A DNA stretch of 64,000 nucleotides from Bacillus sp. MYb209. GTDB taxonomy: Bacteria; Bacillota; Bacilli; Bacillales; Bacillaceae_G. The notes beneath the pieces are model-generated. The model had not been told where the DNA came from. It was given only the letters and a program-made list of their open reading frames with translations, and did not search any database. The position numbers and the translations under genes are program-made. Positions 53,004 through 61,447 of this stretch are shown piece by piece; the stretch's first letter is position 1, and every line of letters begins with the position of its first letter. The stretch covers positions 1 to 64,000 of the forward strand of contig NZ_PCNZ01000011.1 of NCBI RefSeq assembly GCF_002975175.1. The letters are read 5' to 3'.

Positions 53004-53047
53004 CATGTCTCCATCTTATCATTTCAGCAATAAGATGGAGACATGTT
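53004..53047 (-). terminator. Terminator after the amidase frame
   Basis: ACATGTCTCCATCTTAT and ATAAGATGGAGACATGT make a 17-bp perfect stem with minus-strand TTTTTG. It lies just after the TGA (53060) that would end the uninterrupted amidase. Confidence 0.9.
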
Positions 53048-53059
53048 CAATTATACTTT

Positions 53060-53230
53060 TCAATATTGATTATATTTAATATATGATGGATCATTATACA
53101 CCCACTGATTTCCACCAAGGTTCAACCAACCGTTTTGATTAATATATACTAAATAAGATTCCGGATTATTTAATTTACGAATAACTGAAGAAGATGTTGA
53201 TGGACCACTTCTTAAATTCACATTCGTTCC
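53060..53230 (-). pseudogene. Detached second SH3b repeat of the amidase
   Basis: In frame with the amidase and after its TAA, codons read GTNVNLRSGPSTSSSVI... ending DPSYIKYNQY-TGA, a second copy of the upstream SH3b repeat. Only the TAA at 53231-53233 separates the parts. The region is therefore untranslated unless readthrough occurs. Confidence 0.8.
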
Positions 53231-54061
53231 TTATATATATGCGACACCAATTGCGCTTCCATCACTATTGCTCGTCTTTACAAAATTAATGTACGAAGGG
53301 TCATTATACACCCATTGTCCATTTCCTAAGTCTAACCATCCGTTACTTTCCTGATATACGACATACGATTCTGTGGAGTTTAGTTGACGAATAACTGAAG
53401 AAGACGTTGATGGACCACTTCTTAAATTCACATTTTTCCCAAGGATATAAGCAATCCCCTTCGTTTGTGGTGTTGGTTGAGGATTTGGAGGTTGTGGATT
53501 TGGAGGATTCGGATTTGGAGCTACTCCAAAAATAGCTGCTATTCCGTTTGCATATGCTTGACTTAAATCTTCAATAAATTGTGGGTTTTTCAATAAATTA
53601 GCATCAAACGTTGTATCAATAAAAGCAGTCTCAGTTAAAATTGCATCCATTGCAGTCTCTCTTAGTACCGCATAATTTGCTTTTTTTTCTCCTCGATCAC
53701 GAAGGCCGTATTTTGTTAATACAGGATTGACTGCTGCATGCATTTTTTGTTGCTTTTCATATGCGGAACTACTATTAGATAGCGCGTTGTAAATATAACT
53801 TTCAAATCCAGTGCCACCGCCACTATTAATGTGAAATGAGATAAAATAATCTGCACCAAATGAATTAGCAATATTAGCACGTTCTGATAAAGAGATAAAC
53901 ACATCACTATCACGTGTCATTTTAATATTGATTGGATAATTTGCAGATAAAATATCTCGTACACGTCTAGCAATTTGAAGTGTTAACTCTTTTTCCACTA
54001 ACCCATTACCAACAGCACCAGAATCATATCCACCATGCCCTGCGTCTATAACAAGTTTCAT
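53231..54061 (-). CDS. N-acetylmuramoyl-L-alanine amidase with SH3b domain, truncated
   Basis: The 276-residue enzyme cleaves peptide stems from peptidoglycan. Amidase_3 (about 1-175) shows zinc ligands in IDAGHGGYDSGA, LVEKE and FISFHINSGG and the catalytic Glu of ILTETAFID. A Pro-rich linker (PNPPNPQPPNPQ) leads to one SH3b wall-binding repeat. There is no signal peptide, as in mother-cell lysis enzymes of the CwlC type or phage endolysins. An in-frame TAA replaces what is Leu in the first repeat and removes the second SH3b repeat. Confidence 0.85.
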   Translation of the reverse strand: MKLVIDAGHGGYDSGAVGNGLVEKELTLQIARRVRDILSANYPINIKMTRDSDVFISLSERANIANSFGADYFISFHINSGGGTGFESYIYNALSNSSSAYEKQQKMHAAVNPVLTKYGLRDRGEKKANYAVLRETAMDAILTETAFIDTTFDANLLKNPQFIEDLSQAYANGIAAIFGVAPNPNPPNPQPPNPQPTPQTKGIAYILGKNVNLRSGPSTSSSVIRQLNSTESYVVYQESNGWLDLGNGQWVYNDPSYINFVKTSNSDGSAIGVAYI

Positions 54062-54159
54062 ATATCTTTTTCGTTCCTTTCTTTATTGTAATAAGCTTTC
54101 ATTTCTACTCGTCCTATTTTAGGTTAATTGTACAAGTTCCGTTACAAGTACAAATAAAA

Positions 54160-54182
54160 AAACCCCTTATGTAAGGGGGGTT
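54160..54182 (-). terminator. Terminator overlapping the end of 54167-54502
   Basis: AACCCCTTA and TAAGGGGGGTT form a GC-rich stem, and minus-strand TTTTTT follows. Confidence 0.8.
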
Positions 54183-54502
54183 CTATCACTTTTTTTTAAC
54201 CAATTTAAAATGAATATGTATGATTGATAGTGGATGTAGCGTACGCAAAATAAAAGAAATAAAAGAAATATTCCAAAGCCGCTATATAGCAAACCAAACT
54301 TCAAAAAGATGTTCAAAAGAGGCGGGAAATGAGATGCGTTTTGTAATACAAATAACATGCAAAACAAAATTACAAACACAGGTATATATTGTAATTCATA
54401 TGGCCTGCTCTTCTTATACATTCTTTTTCGAATGAAAATCTGGCATAACTCCGCTACAATAAAGCAACTTCCAACTAATGCAAGACCAGCAGTCATTGTC
54501 AT
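54167..54502 (-). CDS. Small membrane protein, unknown
   Basis: The 111-residue protein has three hydrophobic helices (about 3-22, 40-55 and 66-90) linked by basic loops. No family is recognised. The coding end lies in a terminator hairpin. It lies between the amidase and a GNAT-like gene and has no obvious partner. Confidence 0.6.
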   Translation of the reverse strand: MTMTAGLALVGSCFIVAELCQIFIRKRMYKKSRPYELQYIPVFVILFCMLFVLQNASHFPPLLNIFLKFGLLYSGFGIFLLFLLFCVRYIHYQSYIFILNWLKKSDRTPLT

Positions 54503-54547
54503 ACATTCACCTACCCCATATTCATTTCATCAAGTAATCAATATTCA

Positions 54548-54907
54548 CTATATTTTCTTTACATATATTCCATTTTCCTCAATAAAACCAGATCCCTCTA
54601 TGAAAGATTTAGCTTGTTCCGTAAATATCTCTTGCAATACTTTTATTTCTTTCACATTTCTCTGTTTCATCATTTCTTCAAATGTAAAATACGTATTTGT
54701 CCCGTATCCATAACCTTGATAATCAAAATGAATAATTAACTGTGACAAAATAGCACTCTCTTCTTGAATGCTATAATCTATTACACCAATATATGTATCA
54801 TCAACTTTTACACAATACTGAACCTTTTTCTCATCTAAGCTGTGTGAATGAAACATTTCTTTTACAGCGCTTTCATTTTCTATATTTACTTTCTCAAACG
54901 TAATCAT
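54548..54907 (-). CDS. GNAT-like acetyltransferase
   Basis: This 119-residue protein shows a GNAT-type fold: central SQLIIHFDYQGYGYGTNTYF (motif A with Q-G-Y-G-Y-G) and a C-terminal SFIEGSGFIEENG. It is shorter than most GNATs (about 140-170). Substrate unknown. Confidence 0.7.
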   Translation of the reverse strand: MITFEKVNIENESAVKEMFHSHSLDEKKVQYCVKVDDTYIGVIDYSIQEESAILSQLIIHFDYQGYGYGTNTYFTFEEMMKQRNVKEIKVLQEIFTEQAKSFIEGSGFIEENGIYVKKI

Positions 54908-54959
54908 ATGTTGTCCATCCTTTTACTATTATTGTATCAATAATAAATGCAATTTATGA

Positions 54960-54997
54960 AAAAAACCTTAAGATCGAATGCGACCTTAAGGTTTTTT
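54960..54997 (-). terminator. Terminator of asnB
   Basis: AAAAAACCTTAAG and CTTAAGGTTTTTT (13 bp) directly follow the asnB stop. Confidence 0.9.
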
Positions 54998-54998
54998 A

Positions 54999-56900
54999 TT
55001 AAACTAAGCTATACGCACGCTTTGTTTCTTCGTGGAACTTATTCGTATCGTATTTATGCTCAACATAAATTTGATGCCATACCATAAACGCAAGTACAGT
55101 CCAAATTTTACGGCTATAATCGCCTTTATCTGCACAATGTGCTTCCAGTAAGTTTAATACATACTGTTTTTCGATTAAATGCTCAGTTTTGCTTTCTTTA
55201 ATAATATTTACAGCCCAATCGTGCATTTCATCTTTTAACCAATGACGAATTGGTACTGGGAATCCAAGCTTTTTACGATCTAACACGTGATCCGGAACAA
55301 TTCCACGAGCAGCTTCACGTAATATAGCTTTCGTTGTTCCGTTTGCAATTTTAAATTCTGTCGGAATTTTAGATGCAACGTCAAATACTTCTTTATCTAA
55401 GAACGGTACACGAAGTTCTAATGAATTTGCCATCGTCATTTTATCAGCTTTTAATAAAATATCGCCGCGTAACCATGTGAACATATCAATGTACTGCATT
55501 TTACTTACATCATCATAATCTTTAATTTCGTTATACAATGGTTTCGTGATATCCATATAGTTAACACTTTCATCGTAATACTTCATTAATTCAGCTTTCT
55601 CTTCTTCACGGAAGATTTTCGCATTTCCATAGTAACGCTCTTCGATTGGCGTACATCCACGCTCTAAGAAGCTTTTTCCTTTAAACCCTTCTTTAAGAGC
55701 ACCACTTAATGCCTTTAGAACACTCTTTCCTGGGCTAGGAATGTAAGAGAACATTTTTAAAGAGTTTGGCTCACGATAAATGTTATATCCACCAAATAGC
55801 TCGTCTGCACCTTCACCAGAAAGAACAACCGTTACATGTTTACGCGCTTCTTTCGCAACGAAATACAATGGTACAGCTGCTGGATCCGCTAAAGGATCAT
55901 CCATATGCCAAATAATTTTTGGGAACTCATCCATAAATTCTTGCGCTGTAATGAATACGTTATGGTTTTTAACTCCTAATTTCTCAGCAGTTTCTTTCGC
56001 AACATCAACTTCACTGAAACCACGTTGTTCGAAACCAATAGAGAATGTTAATAGATTTGGATTCATTTCTCTTGCGATAGAAGCAATAATAGATGAATCG
56101 ATACCACCAGATAAGAAAGAACCTACTGGTACATCACTACGCATATGTACTTTTACAGAATCGTATAATACATCACGAATTGCTTGGATATGCTCCTCTT
56201 TCGTTGCGCTTGAAGCGTTGAAATAAGGATTCCAGTAGCGATGGATTTCCATCTCTTTACCGATTTCTTTTACGAAGTAATGACCAGGCTCAATTTTGTT
56301 AACATCAATTGTTAATGTTTCTGGCTCTGGACCATATTGGTACGTAAAGTAGTGTTGTAATGACTTTGGGTTTACCCCTTTGTCTTCCATTACATGCATA
56401 ATACTTTTCTTCTCAGATGCGAAGAATGTAGTATCACCTTGTTGTGCGATGTATAAAGGCTTAATACCGAAGTGGTCACGTGCACCGAAAAGTTTCTTTT
56501 CTTCACGATCCCAAATCATAAATGCGAACATACCACGAAGGTAGTCTACACATTTTTCTTTCATATGTGCATACAATGCAATAATAACTTCTGTATCAGA
56601 TTGTGTAGCAAAAGTTGCACCTTTTTCAAGTAACATTTCACGTAGTTCTACATAATTGTAAATTTCACCATTAAAAATAATTACATATCGATCATTTTCA
56701 TAAGTTAGCGGCTGATGTCCTGCCTCTAAGTCAATGATACTTAAACGGCGGAAGCCAAATTGTACATGTTCATCACGAAAATATCCTTCGTCATCTGGAC
56801 CGCGGTGGAAAATCATCGTGTTCATATTTTCAAATTGATGTTTTTCTGTTTCTGAAAACTCTCTAGGGTTTTCACATAAACATCCTACAAAACCACACAT
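54999..56900 (-). CDS. asnB: Asparagine synthetase (glutamine-hydrolysing)
   Basis: The 633-residue enzyme makes asparagine from aspartate, glutamine and ATP. The N-terminal glutaminase domain starts with the Cys2 nucleophile (MCGFVGCL) and has FGFRRLSIIDLEAGHQPL and IIFNGEIYNYVELR. The synthetase domain has the ATP-pyrophosphatase loop SFLSGGIDSSII and LSGEGADELFGGYNIYRE. Length and sequence are close to B. subtilis AsnB (632). ATG is preceded by GAAAGAGGG. Monocistronic. Confidence 0.95.
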   Translation of the reverse strand: MCGFVGCLCENPREFSETEKHQFENMNTMIFHRGPDDEGYFRDEHVQFGFRRLSIIDLEAGHQPLTYENDRYVIIFNGEIYNYVELREMLLEKGATFATQSDTEVIIALYAHMKEKCVDYLRGMFAFMIWDREEKKLFGARDHFGIKPLYIAQQGDTTFFASEKKSIMHVMEDKGVNPKSLQHYFTYQYGPEPETLTIDVNKIEPGHYFVKEIGKEMEIHRYWNPYFNASSATKEEHIQAIRDVLYDSVKVHMRSDVPVGSFLSGGIDSSIIASIAREMNPNLLTFSIGFEQRGFSEVDVAKETAEKLGVKNHNVFITAQEFMDEFPKIIWHMDDPLADPAAVPLYFVAKEARKHVTVVLSGEGADELFGGYNIYREPNSLKMFSYIPSPGKSVLKALSGALKEGFKGKSFLERGCTPIEERYYGNAKIFREEEKAELMKYYDESVNYMDITKPLYNEIKDYDDVSKMQYIDMFTWLRGDILLKADKMTMANSLELRVPFLDKEVFDVASKIPTEFKIANGTTKAILREAARGIVPDHVLDRKKLGFPVPIRHWLKDEMHDWAVNIIKESKTEHLIEKQYVLNLLEAHCADKGDYSRKIWTVLAFMVWHQIYVEHKYDTNKFHEETKRAYSLV

Positions 56901-57117
56901 ACTTCTTACCCTCTTTCAGTTTTCATTCTGTCTCAATACTACTATATCAACCCTATTTATACTAGCATAATCAACTGAATATGGCGACCAAAAACTATAA
57001 AAAAATCACTCCATTTCACATTTTTAACATTTTTTTATGAAAACATGAAAACTAGGCACTCACCTTTCTCCGCTTTTGTCATATGATATTGCAAATTGAT
57101 TTCTAGGAGGGAATACC

Positions 57118-57585
57118 ATGAGTGAAGAAAAAAAAGATTCTTCTCGCCCACCGGTTCGTAATTATTTAAAGCAAATTGATGATTTTTTCGAACAAACACC
57201 TCTTCGTGGCGTAATTGCTGATTTAAATCATTTTTTCCAAAAAGGAAACCGTTTATTAACATTCCCAGTAGATTTATACGAAGTTGGTGACGAACTCGTC
57301 GTTACAGCCGAACTACCAGGTATACAAAAAGAACAAATTCAAATTGAAATACAAAGCGAGTACTTAAAAGTCTCTGTAAAAGAAGATATACTTGAAGAGC
57401 CAGAAGAAGAACAAACATCTCATAACTATTATCGCCGAGAACGTTCCATTTCAGAAGCGTCAAGAATTATTAAGTTACCATATTTAATTAATAAAAAAGC
57501 AGCGAAAGCTTCTTATCAAAACGGTGTGTTAGAAATTCGCGCACCGAAACTGCCACAACAGCATGACATTTTATCCATAGACTAA
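57118..57585 (+). CDS. Small heat-shock protein (Hsp20/alpha-crystallin)
   Basis: The 155-residue protein has the alpha-crystallin domain (about 60-150): VDLYEVGDELVVTAELPGIQ, YLKVSVKE, YYRRERSISEASRIIKLP and the A-x-x-x-N-G-V-L motif SYQNGVLEIRAPKL. It prevents aggregation of unfolding proteins. ATG behind TAGGAGGGAATACC. Convergent with the SCO1 gene and sharing a terminator. Confidence 0.92.
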   Translation: MSEEKKDSSRPPVRNYLKQIDDFFEQTPLRGVIADLNHFFQKGNRLLTFPVDLYEVGDELVVTAELPGIQKEQIQIEIQSEYLKVSVKEDILEEPEEEQTSHNYYRRERSISEASRIIKLPYLINKKAAKASYQNGVLEIRAPKLPQQHDILSID

Positions 57586-57593
57586 AAGAAAAA

Positions 57594-57622
57594 AAAGAAG
57601 GGTGCTAAGCACCCTTCTTTTT
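57594..57622. terminator. Bidirectional terminator between hsp20 and SCO1 gene
   Basis: AAGAAGGGTGC and GCACCCTTCTT form a perfect stem with U-runs on both sides. Confidence 0.92.
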
Positions 57623-58208
57623 AATCCACTAATCGCTTCATATCACGTATAATATCTTCGTATGGCGTATTACTAATACCACTATATTTCTTCATTACTT
57701 TTCCATTTTGATCAATTAAATAAAATGATGTACCATGCATTACTTGCCCATTCTCTGGTTTATCTACAAGCGATTGGAAGTTATCTTTTGCAAACTTTGT
57801 AATATCCTCCAGTGAATAACCTGTTAACAGGTTCCAGTTACTTGTATCTTCTGTAAACTTTTGAATGAAAGCTTTCAAATTTTCTGGTTTATCAAGGTCA
57901 GGGTCTACACTAAACGATACAAACTGAACGTCTAATTTCTCTTCCTTCGCCATCTTCTGTAATTTCGCCATATTAGCAGTCATTGGCGGACAAACTGTTT
58001 GACAGTTTGTAAACATGAAATCTGCAACCCATACTTTTCCTTTTAAATCTTTTGTACCAAACTGCTTTCCTTCTTGATTTGTAAATTGGAAAGTTTCTAA
58101 ATCCCAGTTTAATGGTTTACGGAGTTTCGAGCCTGAATTACTACATCCAGCTAGTACAAAAAGACAAAAAACAACCATAAGACCAATTAACTTTTGATAA
58201 CGCTTCAT
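57621..58208 (-). CDS. SCO1/SenC-family copper/redox lipoprotein
   Basis: The 195-residue protein has a lipoprotein signal ending LFVLAGC (Cys21), a thioredoxin-fold domain with the SCO CxxxC metal motif FTNCQTVCPP and the conserved His in QVMHGTSFYLID. SCO proteins deliver copper to cytochrome c oxidase or serve as thiol reductants outside the membrane. Length matches B. subtilis YpmQ/BsSco. Confidence 0.92.
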   Translation of the reverse strand: MKRYQKLIGLMVVFCLFVLAGCSNSGSKLRKPLNWDLETFQFTNQEGKQFGTKDLKGKVWVADFMFTNCQTVCPPMTANMAKLQKMAKEEKLDVQFVSFSVDPDLDKPENLKAFIQKFTEDTSNWNLLTGYSLEDITKFAKDNFQSLVDKPENGQVMHGTSFYLIDQNGKVMKKYSGISNTPYEDIIRDMKRLVD

Positions 58209-58617
58209 TGATTAAACCTCTTTTCTCTTACCATAATTTATGTAGGTTACGTATATCATACCCCAAGTAAACACTATGAGAAAATTGTTTACTTCATTTG
58301 TTCACGAAATCGTACGATTTTACGTATGTTACTTCTTATTATTAAGCGAATTACTAGACAAAAGTTCTATCGTTAACTACTATTATTTTTCTATACTTTA
58401 TTTACAAACAAGAATCCAGTATAAAGTGAAATTTTGATCAGTTTTTTTGGGTTCATCCTCCGCTGATTATTAGCCTTCACTAATAGGGTTAAATTTTGTA
58501 AAGGTAATTATCTATTTTTTTTACAATTCCTTAAACATTAATCCATTTTACACACTGTTTTCCTTTACAACATTTCGGTACAATACAACTACAACGATTT
58601 TAAATGAGGTGATGTTC
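58209..58617. other. Gap with degenerate repeat
   Basis: Contains a decayed bcr1-like fragment (58421-58510), the leader of the metallo-hydrolase gene and otherwise AT-rich sequence without gene signals. Confidence 0.55.
58421..58510. repeat. Degenerate bcr1-like fragment
   Basis: ATAAAGTGAAATTTTGATCAG and CTGATTATTAGCC are shared with the left part of the copies at 43231 and 48852. The hairpin arms have decayed and the right half is unrecognisable. Confidence 0.6.
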
Positions 58618-59592
58618 ATGGCAAAGCGCTATGAAAATATGGATAATGTGAGTACAAAAAAGTCAATTCGCTCCTTCTTACGCTGGCGTAAAGAGAGAAA
58701 ACAAAACAAAAAAGATTTTTCTTTTCTAGTAGAACACTCACCTGTTAAACAAAGTAAATTTCTGAAAAATAACTTTGAAAAAACGACTGTTACATGGATC
58801 GGTCACTCCACTTTTCTCATTCAAACGAACGGCTTAAACATTTTAACAGATCCAGTATGGGCAAATAAATTAAAGCTAGTTCCAAGACTTACACAGCCAG
58901 GTCTCGCTATAGATGAACTACCTAAAATTGATATTGTGCTTATTTCACACGGCCATTATGACCATTTAGACTTTTCATCTCTTCGTCAACTGAATGATGA
59001 TGTTTTATACCTCGTGCCAAGTGGATTAAAAAAATTATTTACTCGTAAAAAATTCATCAATGTAGAAGAATACCGCTGGTGGGACAGTACAACAATTGAT
59101 GAAGTTGCTTTTCACTTCGTACCTGCCCAGCACTGGACGAGAAGATCATTATTTGATATGAATACCTCTCACTGGGGAGGATGGATTATCGATAATAAGA
59201 CTACTTCAGAAACCATTTATTTTTGCGGTGATAGTGGTTATTTCAAAGGATTTAAAGAAATTGGCAAACGTTTTTCAATTGATATTGCACTCATGCCAAT
59301 TGGTGCCTATGAACCAGAATGGTTTATGAAAGTATCCCATGTTTCACCAGAAGAAGCCGTGCAAGCCTATTTAGATATAAACGCTACGCATTTTATTCCA
59401 ATGCATTACGGAACTTTTGCGTTAGCAGATGAAACGCCAAGAGAAGCTGTAACACGGCTTCGTAATAACTGGAATTTACGAATGCTACCGTGGGAACAAC
59501 TACATGTTCTTTTTTTAGGTCAGACTTTCACTTATAGCCCTACTACACTAGAGAAAGAGCCAGAAAAAATTATTGAAACCTCTCATGTATAA
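58618..59592 (+). CDS. Metallo-beta-lactamase-fold hydrolase (NAPE-PLD/UlaG-like)
   Basis: The 324-residue protein has the metal motif HGHYDHLDF (HxHxDH), a further His in AQHWTRRSLF, Asp in FCGDSGYFKGF and His in PMHYGTF. It resembles NAPE-hydrolysing phospholipase D and ascorbate-lactonase type enzymes. Substrate is unknown. ATG 58618 has GAGGTGATG upstream. It is followed by a tiny membrane ORF and a DegV gene in convergent orientation. Confidence 0.88.
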   Translation: MAKRYENMDNVSTKKSIRSFLRWRKERKQNKKDFSFLVEHSPVKQSKFLKNNFEKTTVTWIGHSTFLIQTNGLNILTDPVWANKLKLVPRLTQPGLAIDELPKIDIVLISHGHYDHLDFSSLRQLNDDVLYLVPSGLKKLFTRKKFINVEEYRWWDSTTIDEVAFHFVPAQHWTRRSLFDMNTSHWGGWIIDNKTTSETIYFCGDSGYFKGFKEIGKRFSIDIALMPIGAYEPEWFMKVSHVSPEEAVQAYLDINATHFIPMHYGTFALADETPREAVTRLRNNWNLRMLPWEQLHVLFLGQTFTYSPTTLEKEPEKIIETSHV

Positions 59593-59652
59593 CAGAGCTA
59601 CTTTTTCGAATAATTTATCATATACTATAGAAAATCGAAAAGGGTGTTTTCC

Positions 59653-59736
59653 ATGAAAGATTACTTACAGACTCGCTATATCATTAGCGGAAGCGCCTGT
59701 ATTGCCCTTCTCATTTCTTATTTCATTTACACATAA
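59653..59736 (+). CDS. Tiny single-helix membrane protein
   Basis: A 27-residue ORF (MKDYLQTRYIISGSACIALL...) with one hydrophobic helix and an AAGGGTG-type site 9 nt upstream. It lies between the metallo-hydrolase and the DegV terminator. Coding is plausible but unproven. Confidence 0.4.
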   Translation: MKDYLQTRYIISGSACIALLISYFIYT

Positions 59737-59773
59737 AAAAACTACTTGAAAATATATTTCAAGTAGTTTTTTT
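59735..59773. terminator. Bidirectional terminator between 59653 ORF and degV
   Basis: AAAAAACTACTTGAAA and TTTCAAGTAGTTTTTT form a 16-bp perfect stem. Confidence 0.9.
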
Positions 59774-60615
59774 TATTCTGCTAAATACATAAAACCAATT
59801 GCGCCTGGCCCTGTATGAGTACTGATAATTGGTGTTGTAAAGAAAATTTCCGATTCAGTGAATCCACTCACTTTTTCAACAGCAGCTTTTACACTTTCTG
59901 CTAAAGGAATTGCTTTTGCATGTGGAACAGCAACAGCCTTAATAACTTTTCCTGCTGTATCTTGCTCAAATAATTTAGCTAAAGTTTTAACAACTTGCCC
60001 TTGACTACGAACTTTTGTCACTGGATTGTATGCTCCACCATCGAGGTTTGCAATCGGTTTGATGTTCAGTAAAGAACCGATAAACGCTTTCCCTTTACCG
60101 ATACGTCCACCTTTCACTAAATTTTCTAATGTATCTACGACTACATATAAACGTGTATTTTTCCTAACTTCATCAATTCGTTTTAAAATATCTTCTAGTG
60201 AGCGTTCTTCTTTTGCCATTTTCGCAGCTTCAATTACTTGATATGCTAAAGCGTGGCTAATGAATTGAGAGTCAACAACCGTTACTTTCGTATCTGTCAT
60301 TGATGCAGCACTATTTGCTGTTGCAACAGTACCACTCATTCCACCTGTCATATGGATGGAAAGTACTTCACTTCCATCTTCCCCTAACTTTTCATACATT
60401 TCTATAAATGTACCCATAGCTGGTTGTGATGTTTTTGGTAATTCTTTTGATTTCGCCATTTCTTCAATAAATTCATCTGGTTGTAAATCAACGCGATCTA
60501 AGTATGTTTGTCCATTTACAGAAATAGATAATGGTAAAACATGAATATCATACTTCGCAATCACTTCTTGAGATAAATCTGCAGTTGAATCTGTTACAAT
60601 TTTAATTTTTTGCAT
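59773..60615 (-). CDS. DegV-family fatty-acid-binding protein
   Basis: The 280-residue protein has the two-lobed DegV fold: KIVTDSTADLSQEV near the N-terminus, TSQPAMGTFIEMYEKL, the VLSIHMTGGMSGT loop and the C-terminal ISTHTGPGAIGF motif. DegV/FakB proteins hold a fatty acid for FakA phosphorylation or transfer. ATG 60615 has AAGGGAAG; the frame is open to 60636. Confidence 0.9.
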   Translation of the reverse strand: MQKIKIVTDSTADLSQEVIAKYDIHVLPLSISVNGQTYLDRVDLQPDEFIEEMAKSKELPKTSQPAMGTFIEMYEKLGEDGSEVLSIHMTGGMSGTVATANSAASMTDTKVTVVDSQFISHALAYQVIEAAKMAKEERSLEDILKRIDEVRKNTRLYVVVDTLENLVKGGRIGKGKAFIGSLLNIKPIANLDGGAYNPVTKVRSQGQVVKTLAKLFEQDTAGKVIKAVAVPHAKAIPLAESVKAAVEKVSGFTESEIFFTTPIISTHTGPGAIGFMYLAE

Positions 60616-60729
60616 ATTATATTCTTCCCTTTCCAATACGCTCTCCTTGTTATTATACTAGCATTCCCATTGCTTTCAACAATTTCGAACAAATTTCACC
60701 AAATTAATTATATTTTTATATCTAAAATG

Positions 60730-60756
60730 AAAAAGACAGAGCTTACCCACTCTGTC
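60730..60756 (-). terminator. Terminator of 60768-61019
   Basis: GACAGAG and CTCTGTC form a 7-bp stem; minus-strand TTTTTCATTTT follows. Confidence 0.65.
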
Positions 60757-60767
60757 CTTACTGTATA

Positions 60768-61019
60768 TTATGCATTCTTTTCAAGAGTATTTGTTTTATA
60801 TACATTTGAATAATCACTCCACTTCAAACAACTTTGTAAATATTCACGGAAAGAGTACGAGAATCTTGGGTTTTTATGTTTTTGAATTTTCGCAATAAAC
60901 AATTGAAGACGAGACTGAATTAGAAACGCTAATGGATGTTGTGCTTGTAGGACAGGAATTTCAAATATTTTAATACAATCCCCTGTTGAATGAGTGAAAT
61001 AAAAACTTTTCGTAATCAC
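60768..61019 (-). CDS. Small protein, unknown
   Basis: The frame gives 83 residues from GTG 61019 (AAGAGGATTGATATT upstream) and is open to 61067. The sequence (KIFEIPVLQAQHPLAFLIQS ... YSFREYLQSCLKWSDYSN) has one hydrophobic patch and aromatic residues. No family is recognised. The upstream end is close to repeat debris, so truncation is possible. Confidence 0.5.
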   Translation of the reverse strand: MITKSFYFTHSTGDCIKIFEIPVLQAQHPLAFLIQSRLQLFIAKIQKHKNPRFSYSFREYLQSCLKWSDYSNVYKTNTLEKNA

Positions 61020-61079
61020 AATATCAATCCTCTTTTTCGTTGGATTTTTGAACTTCCTCCACTTCACGCTTCGACACGT

Positions 61080-61255
61080 TGTTTAAAGTGAAGGTTTCCT
61101 ACGAATACTAAAGTATCCTTAGGCGAACCCCGTAGTCCCTACGGTTAGAAGCTTTAGGCTCCATTCATCTCCACCTAATCCAGACCCTGTCCTATATATC
61201 CCTTGAGACGGGAGTCTTATTACCCGTAAATAGCTAGATAAATCCAGTATAAACT
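61080..61255. repeat. Chimeric structured repeat
   Basis: The right part (GACGGGAGTCTTATTACCCG...TAGATAAA) matches the right end of the bcr1-like copies. The left part (GTTTAAAGTGAAGG, then ACCCCGTAGTCCCTACGGTTAG and nearby hairpins) does not. It may be a second repeat type with a shared end or a fusion of two elements. Confidence 0.5.
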
Positions 61256-61344
61256 TATAAAAGTGAAAAGTTTGTCTAAATTTTGGAGATTCTATAATTT
61301 TTTTCTTCTATATATTGTATACGATTTTAGCTAGAGTATAACAA

Positions 61345-61415
61345 ATAAAGTGAAACTTTAATTAATGGGGGTATCCACCCCCCACTGATTATTAACCAAC
61401 ACCAAGTGAAATAAA
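61345..61415. repeat. Short bcr1-like fragment
   Basis: ATAAAGTGAAACTTTAATTAATGGGGG and CCCCCACTGATTATTA keep only the first hairpin of the longer copies, with ATAAA at both ends. It could be an internally deleted copy. Confidence 0.6.
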
Positions 61416-61418
61416 TAA

Positions 61419-61447
61419 AAAAGTGCCTTTATAACGAGGCACTTTTC
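61419..61447 (-). terminator. Terminator of tatAC
   Basis: AAAAGTGCCT and AGGCACTTTT form a 10-bp stem, overlapping the tatC end; minus-strand T-run follows. Confidence 0.88.

Larger units (their letters stand above)
61020..61428. other. Gap filled by repeats
   Basis: Between the 83-residue ORF and tatC lie the chimeric repeat (61080-61255), the short fragment (61345-61415) and the tatC terminator. No gene is seen. Confidence 0.6.

Noticed and set aside
52762-53022. N-terminal extension of the siderophore-binding protein
   Set aside because: It would precede the lipoprotein signal and cross the Fur-like site; ATG 52761 has AGGAGG directly upstream.
57035-57262. Minus-strand 75-residue frame over the hsp20 start
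   Set aside because: It is antisense to the Hsp20 gene, and no family features or good ribosome binding site are seen.
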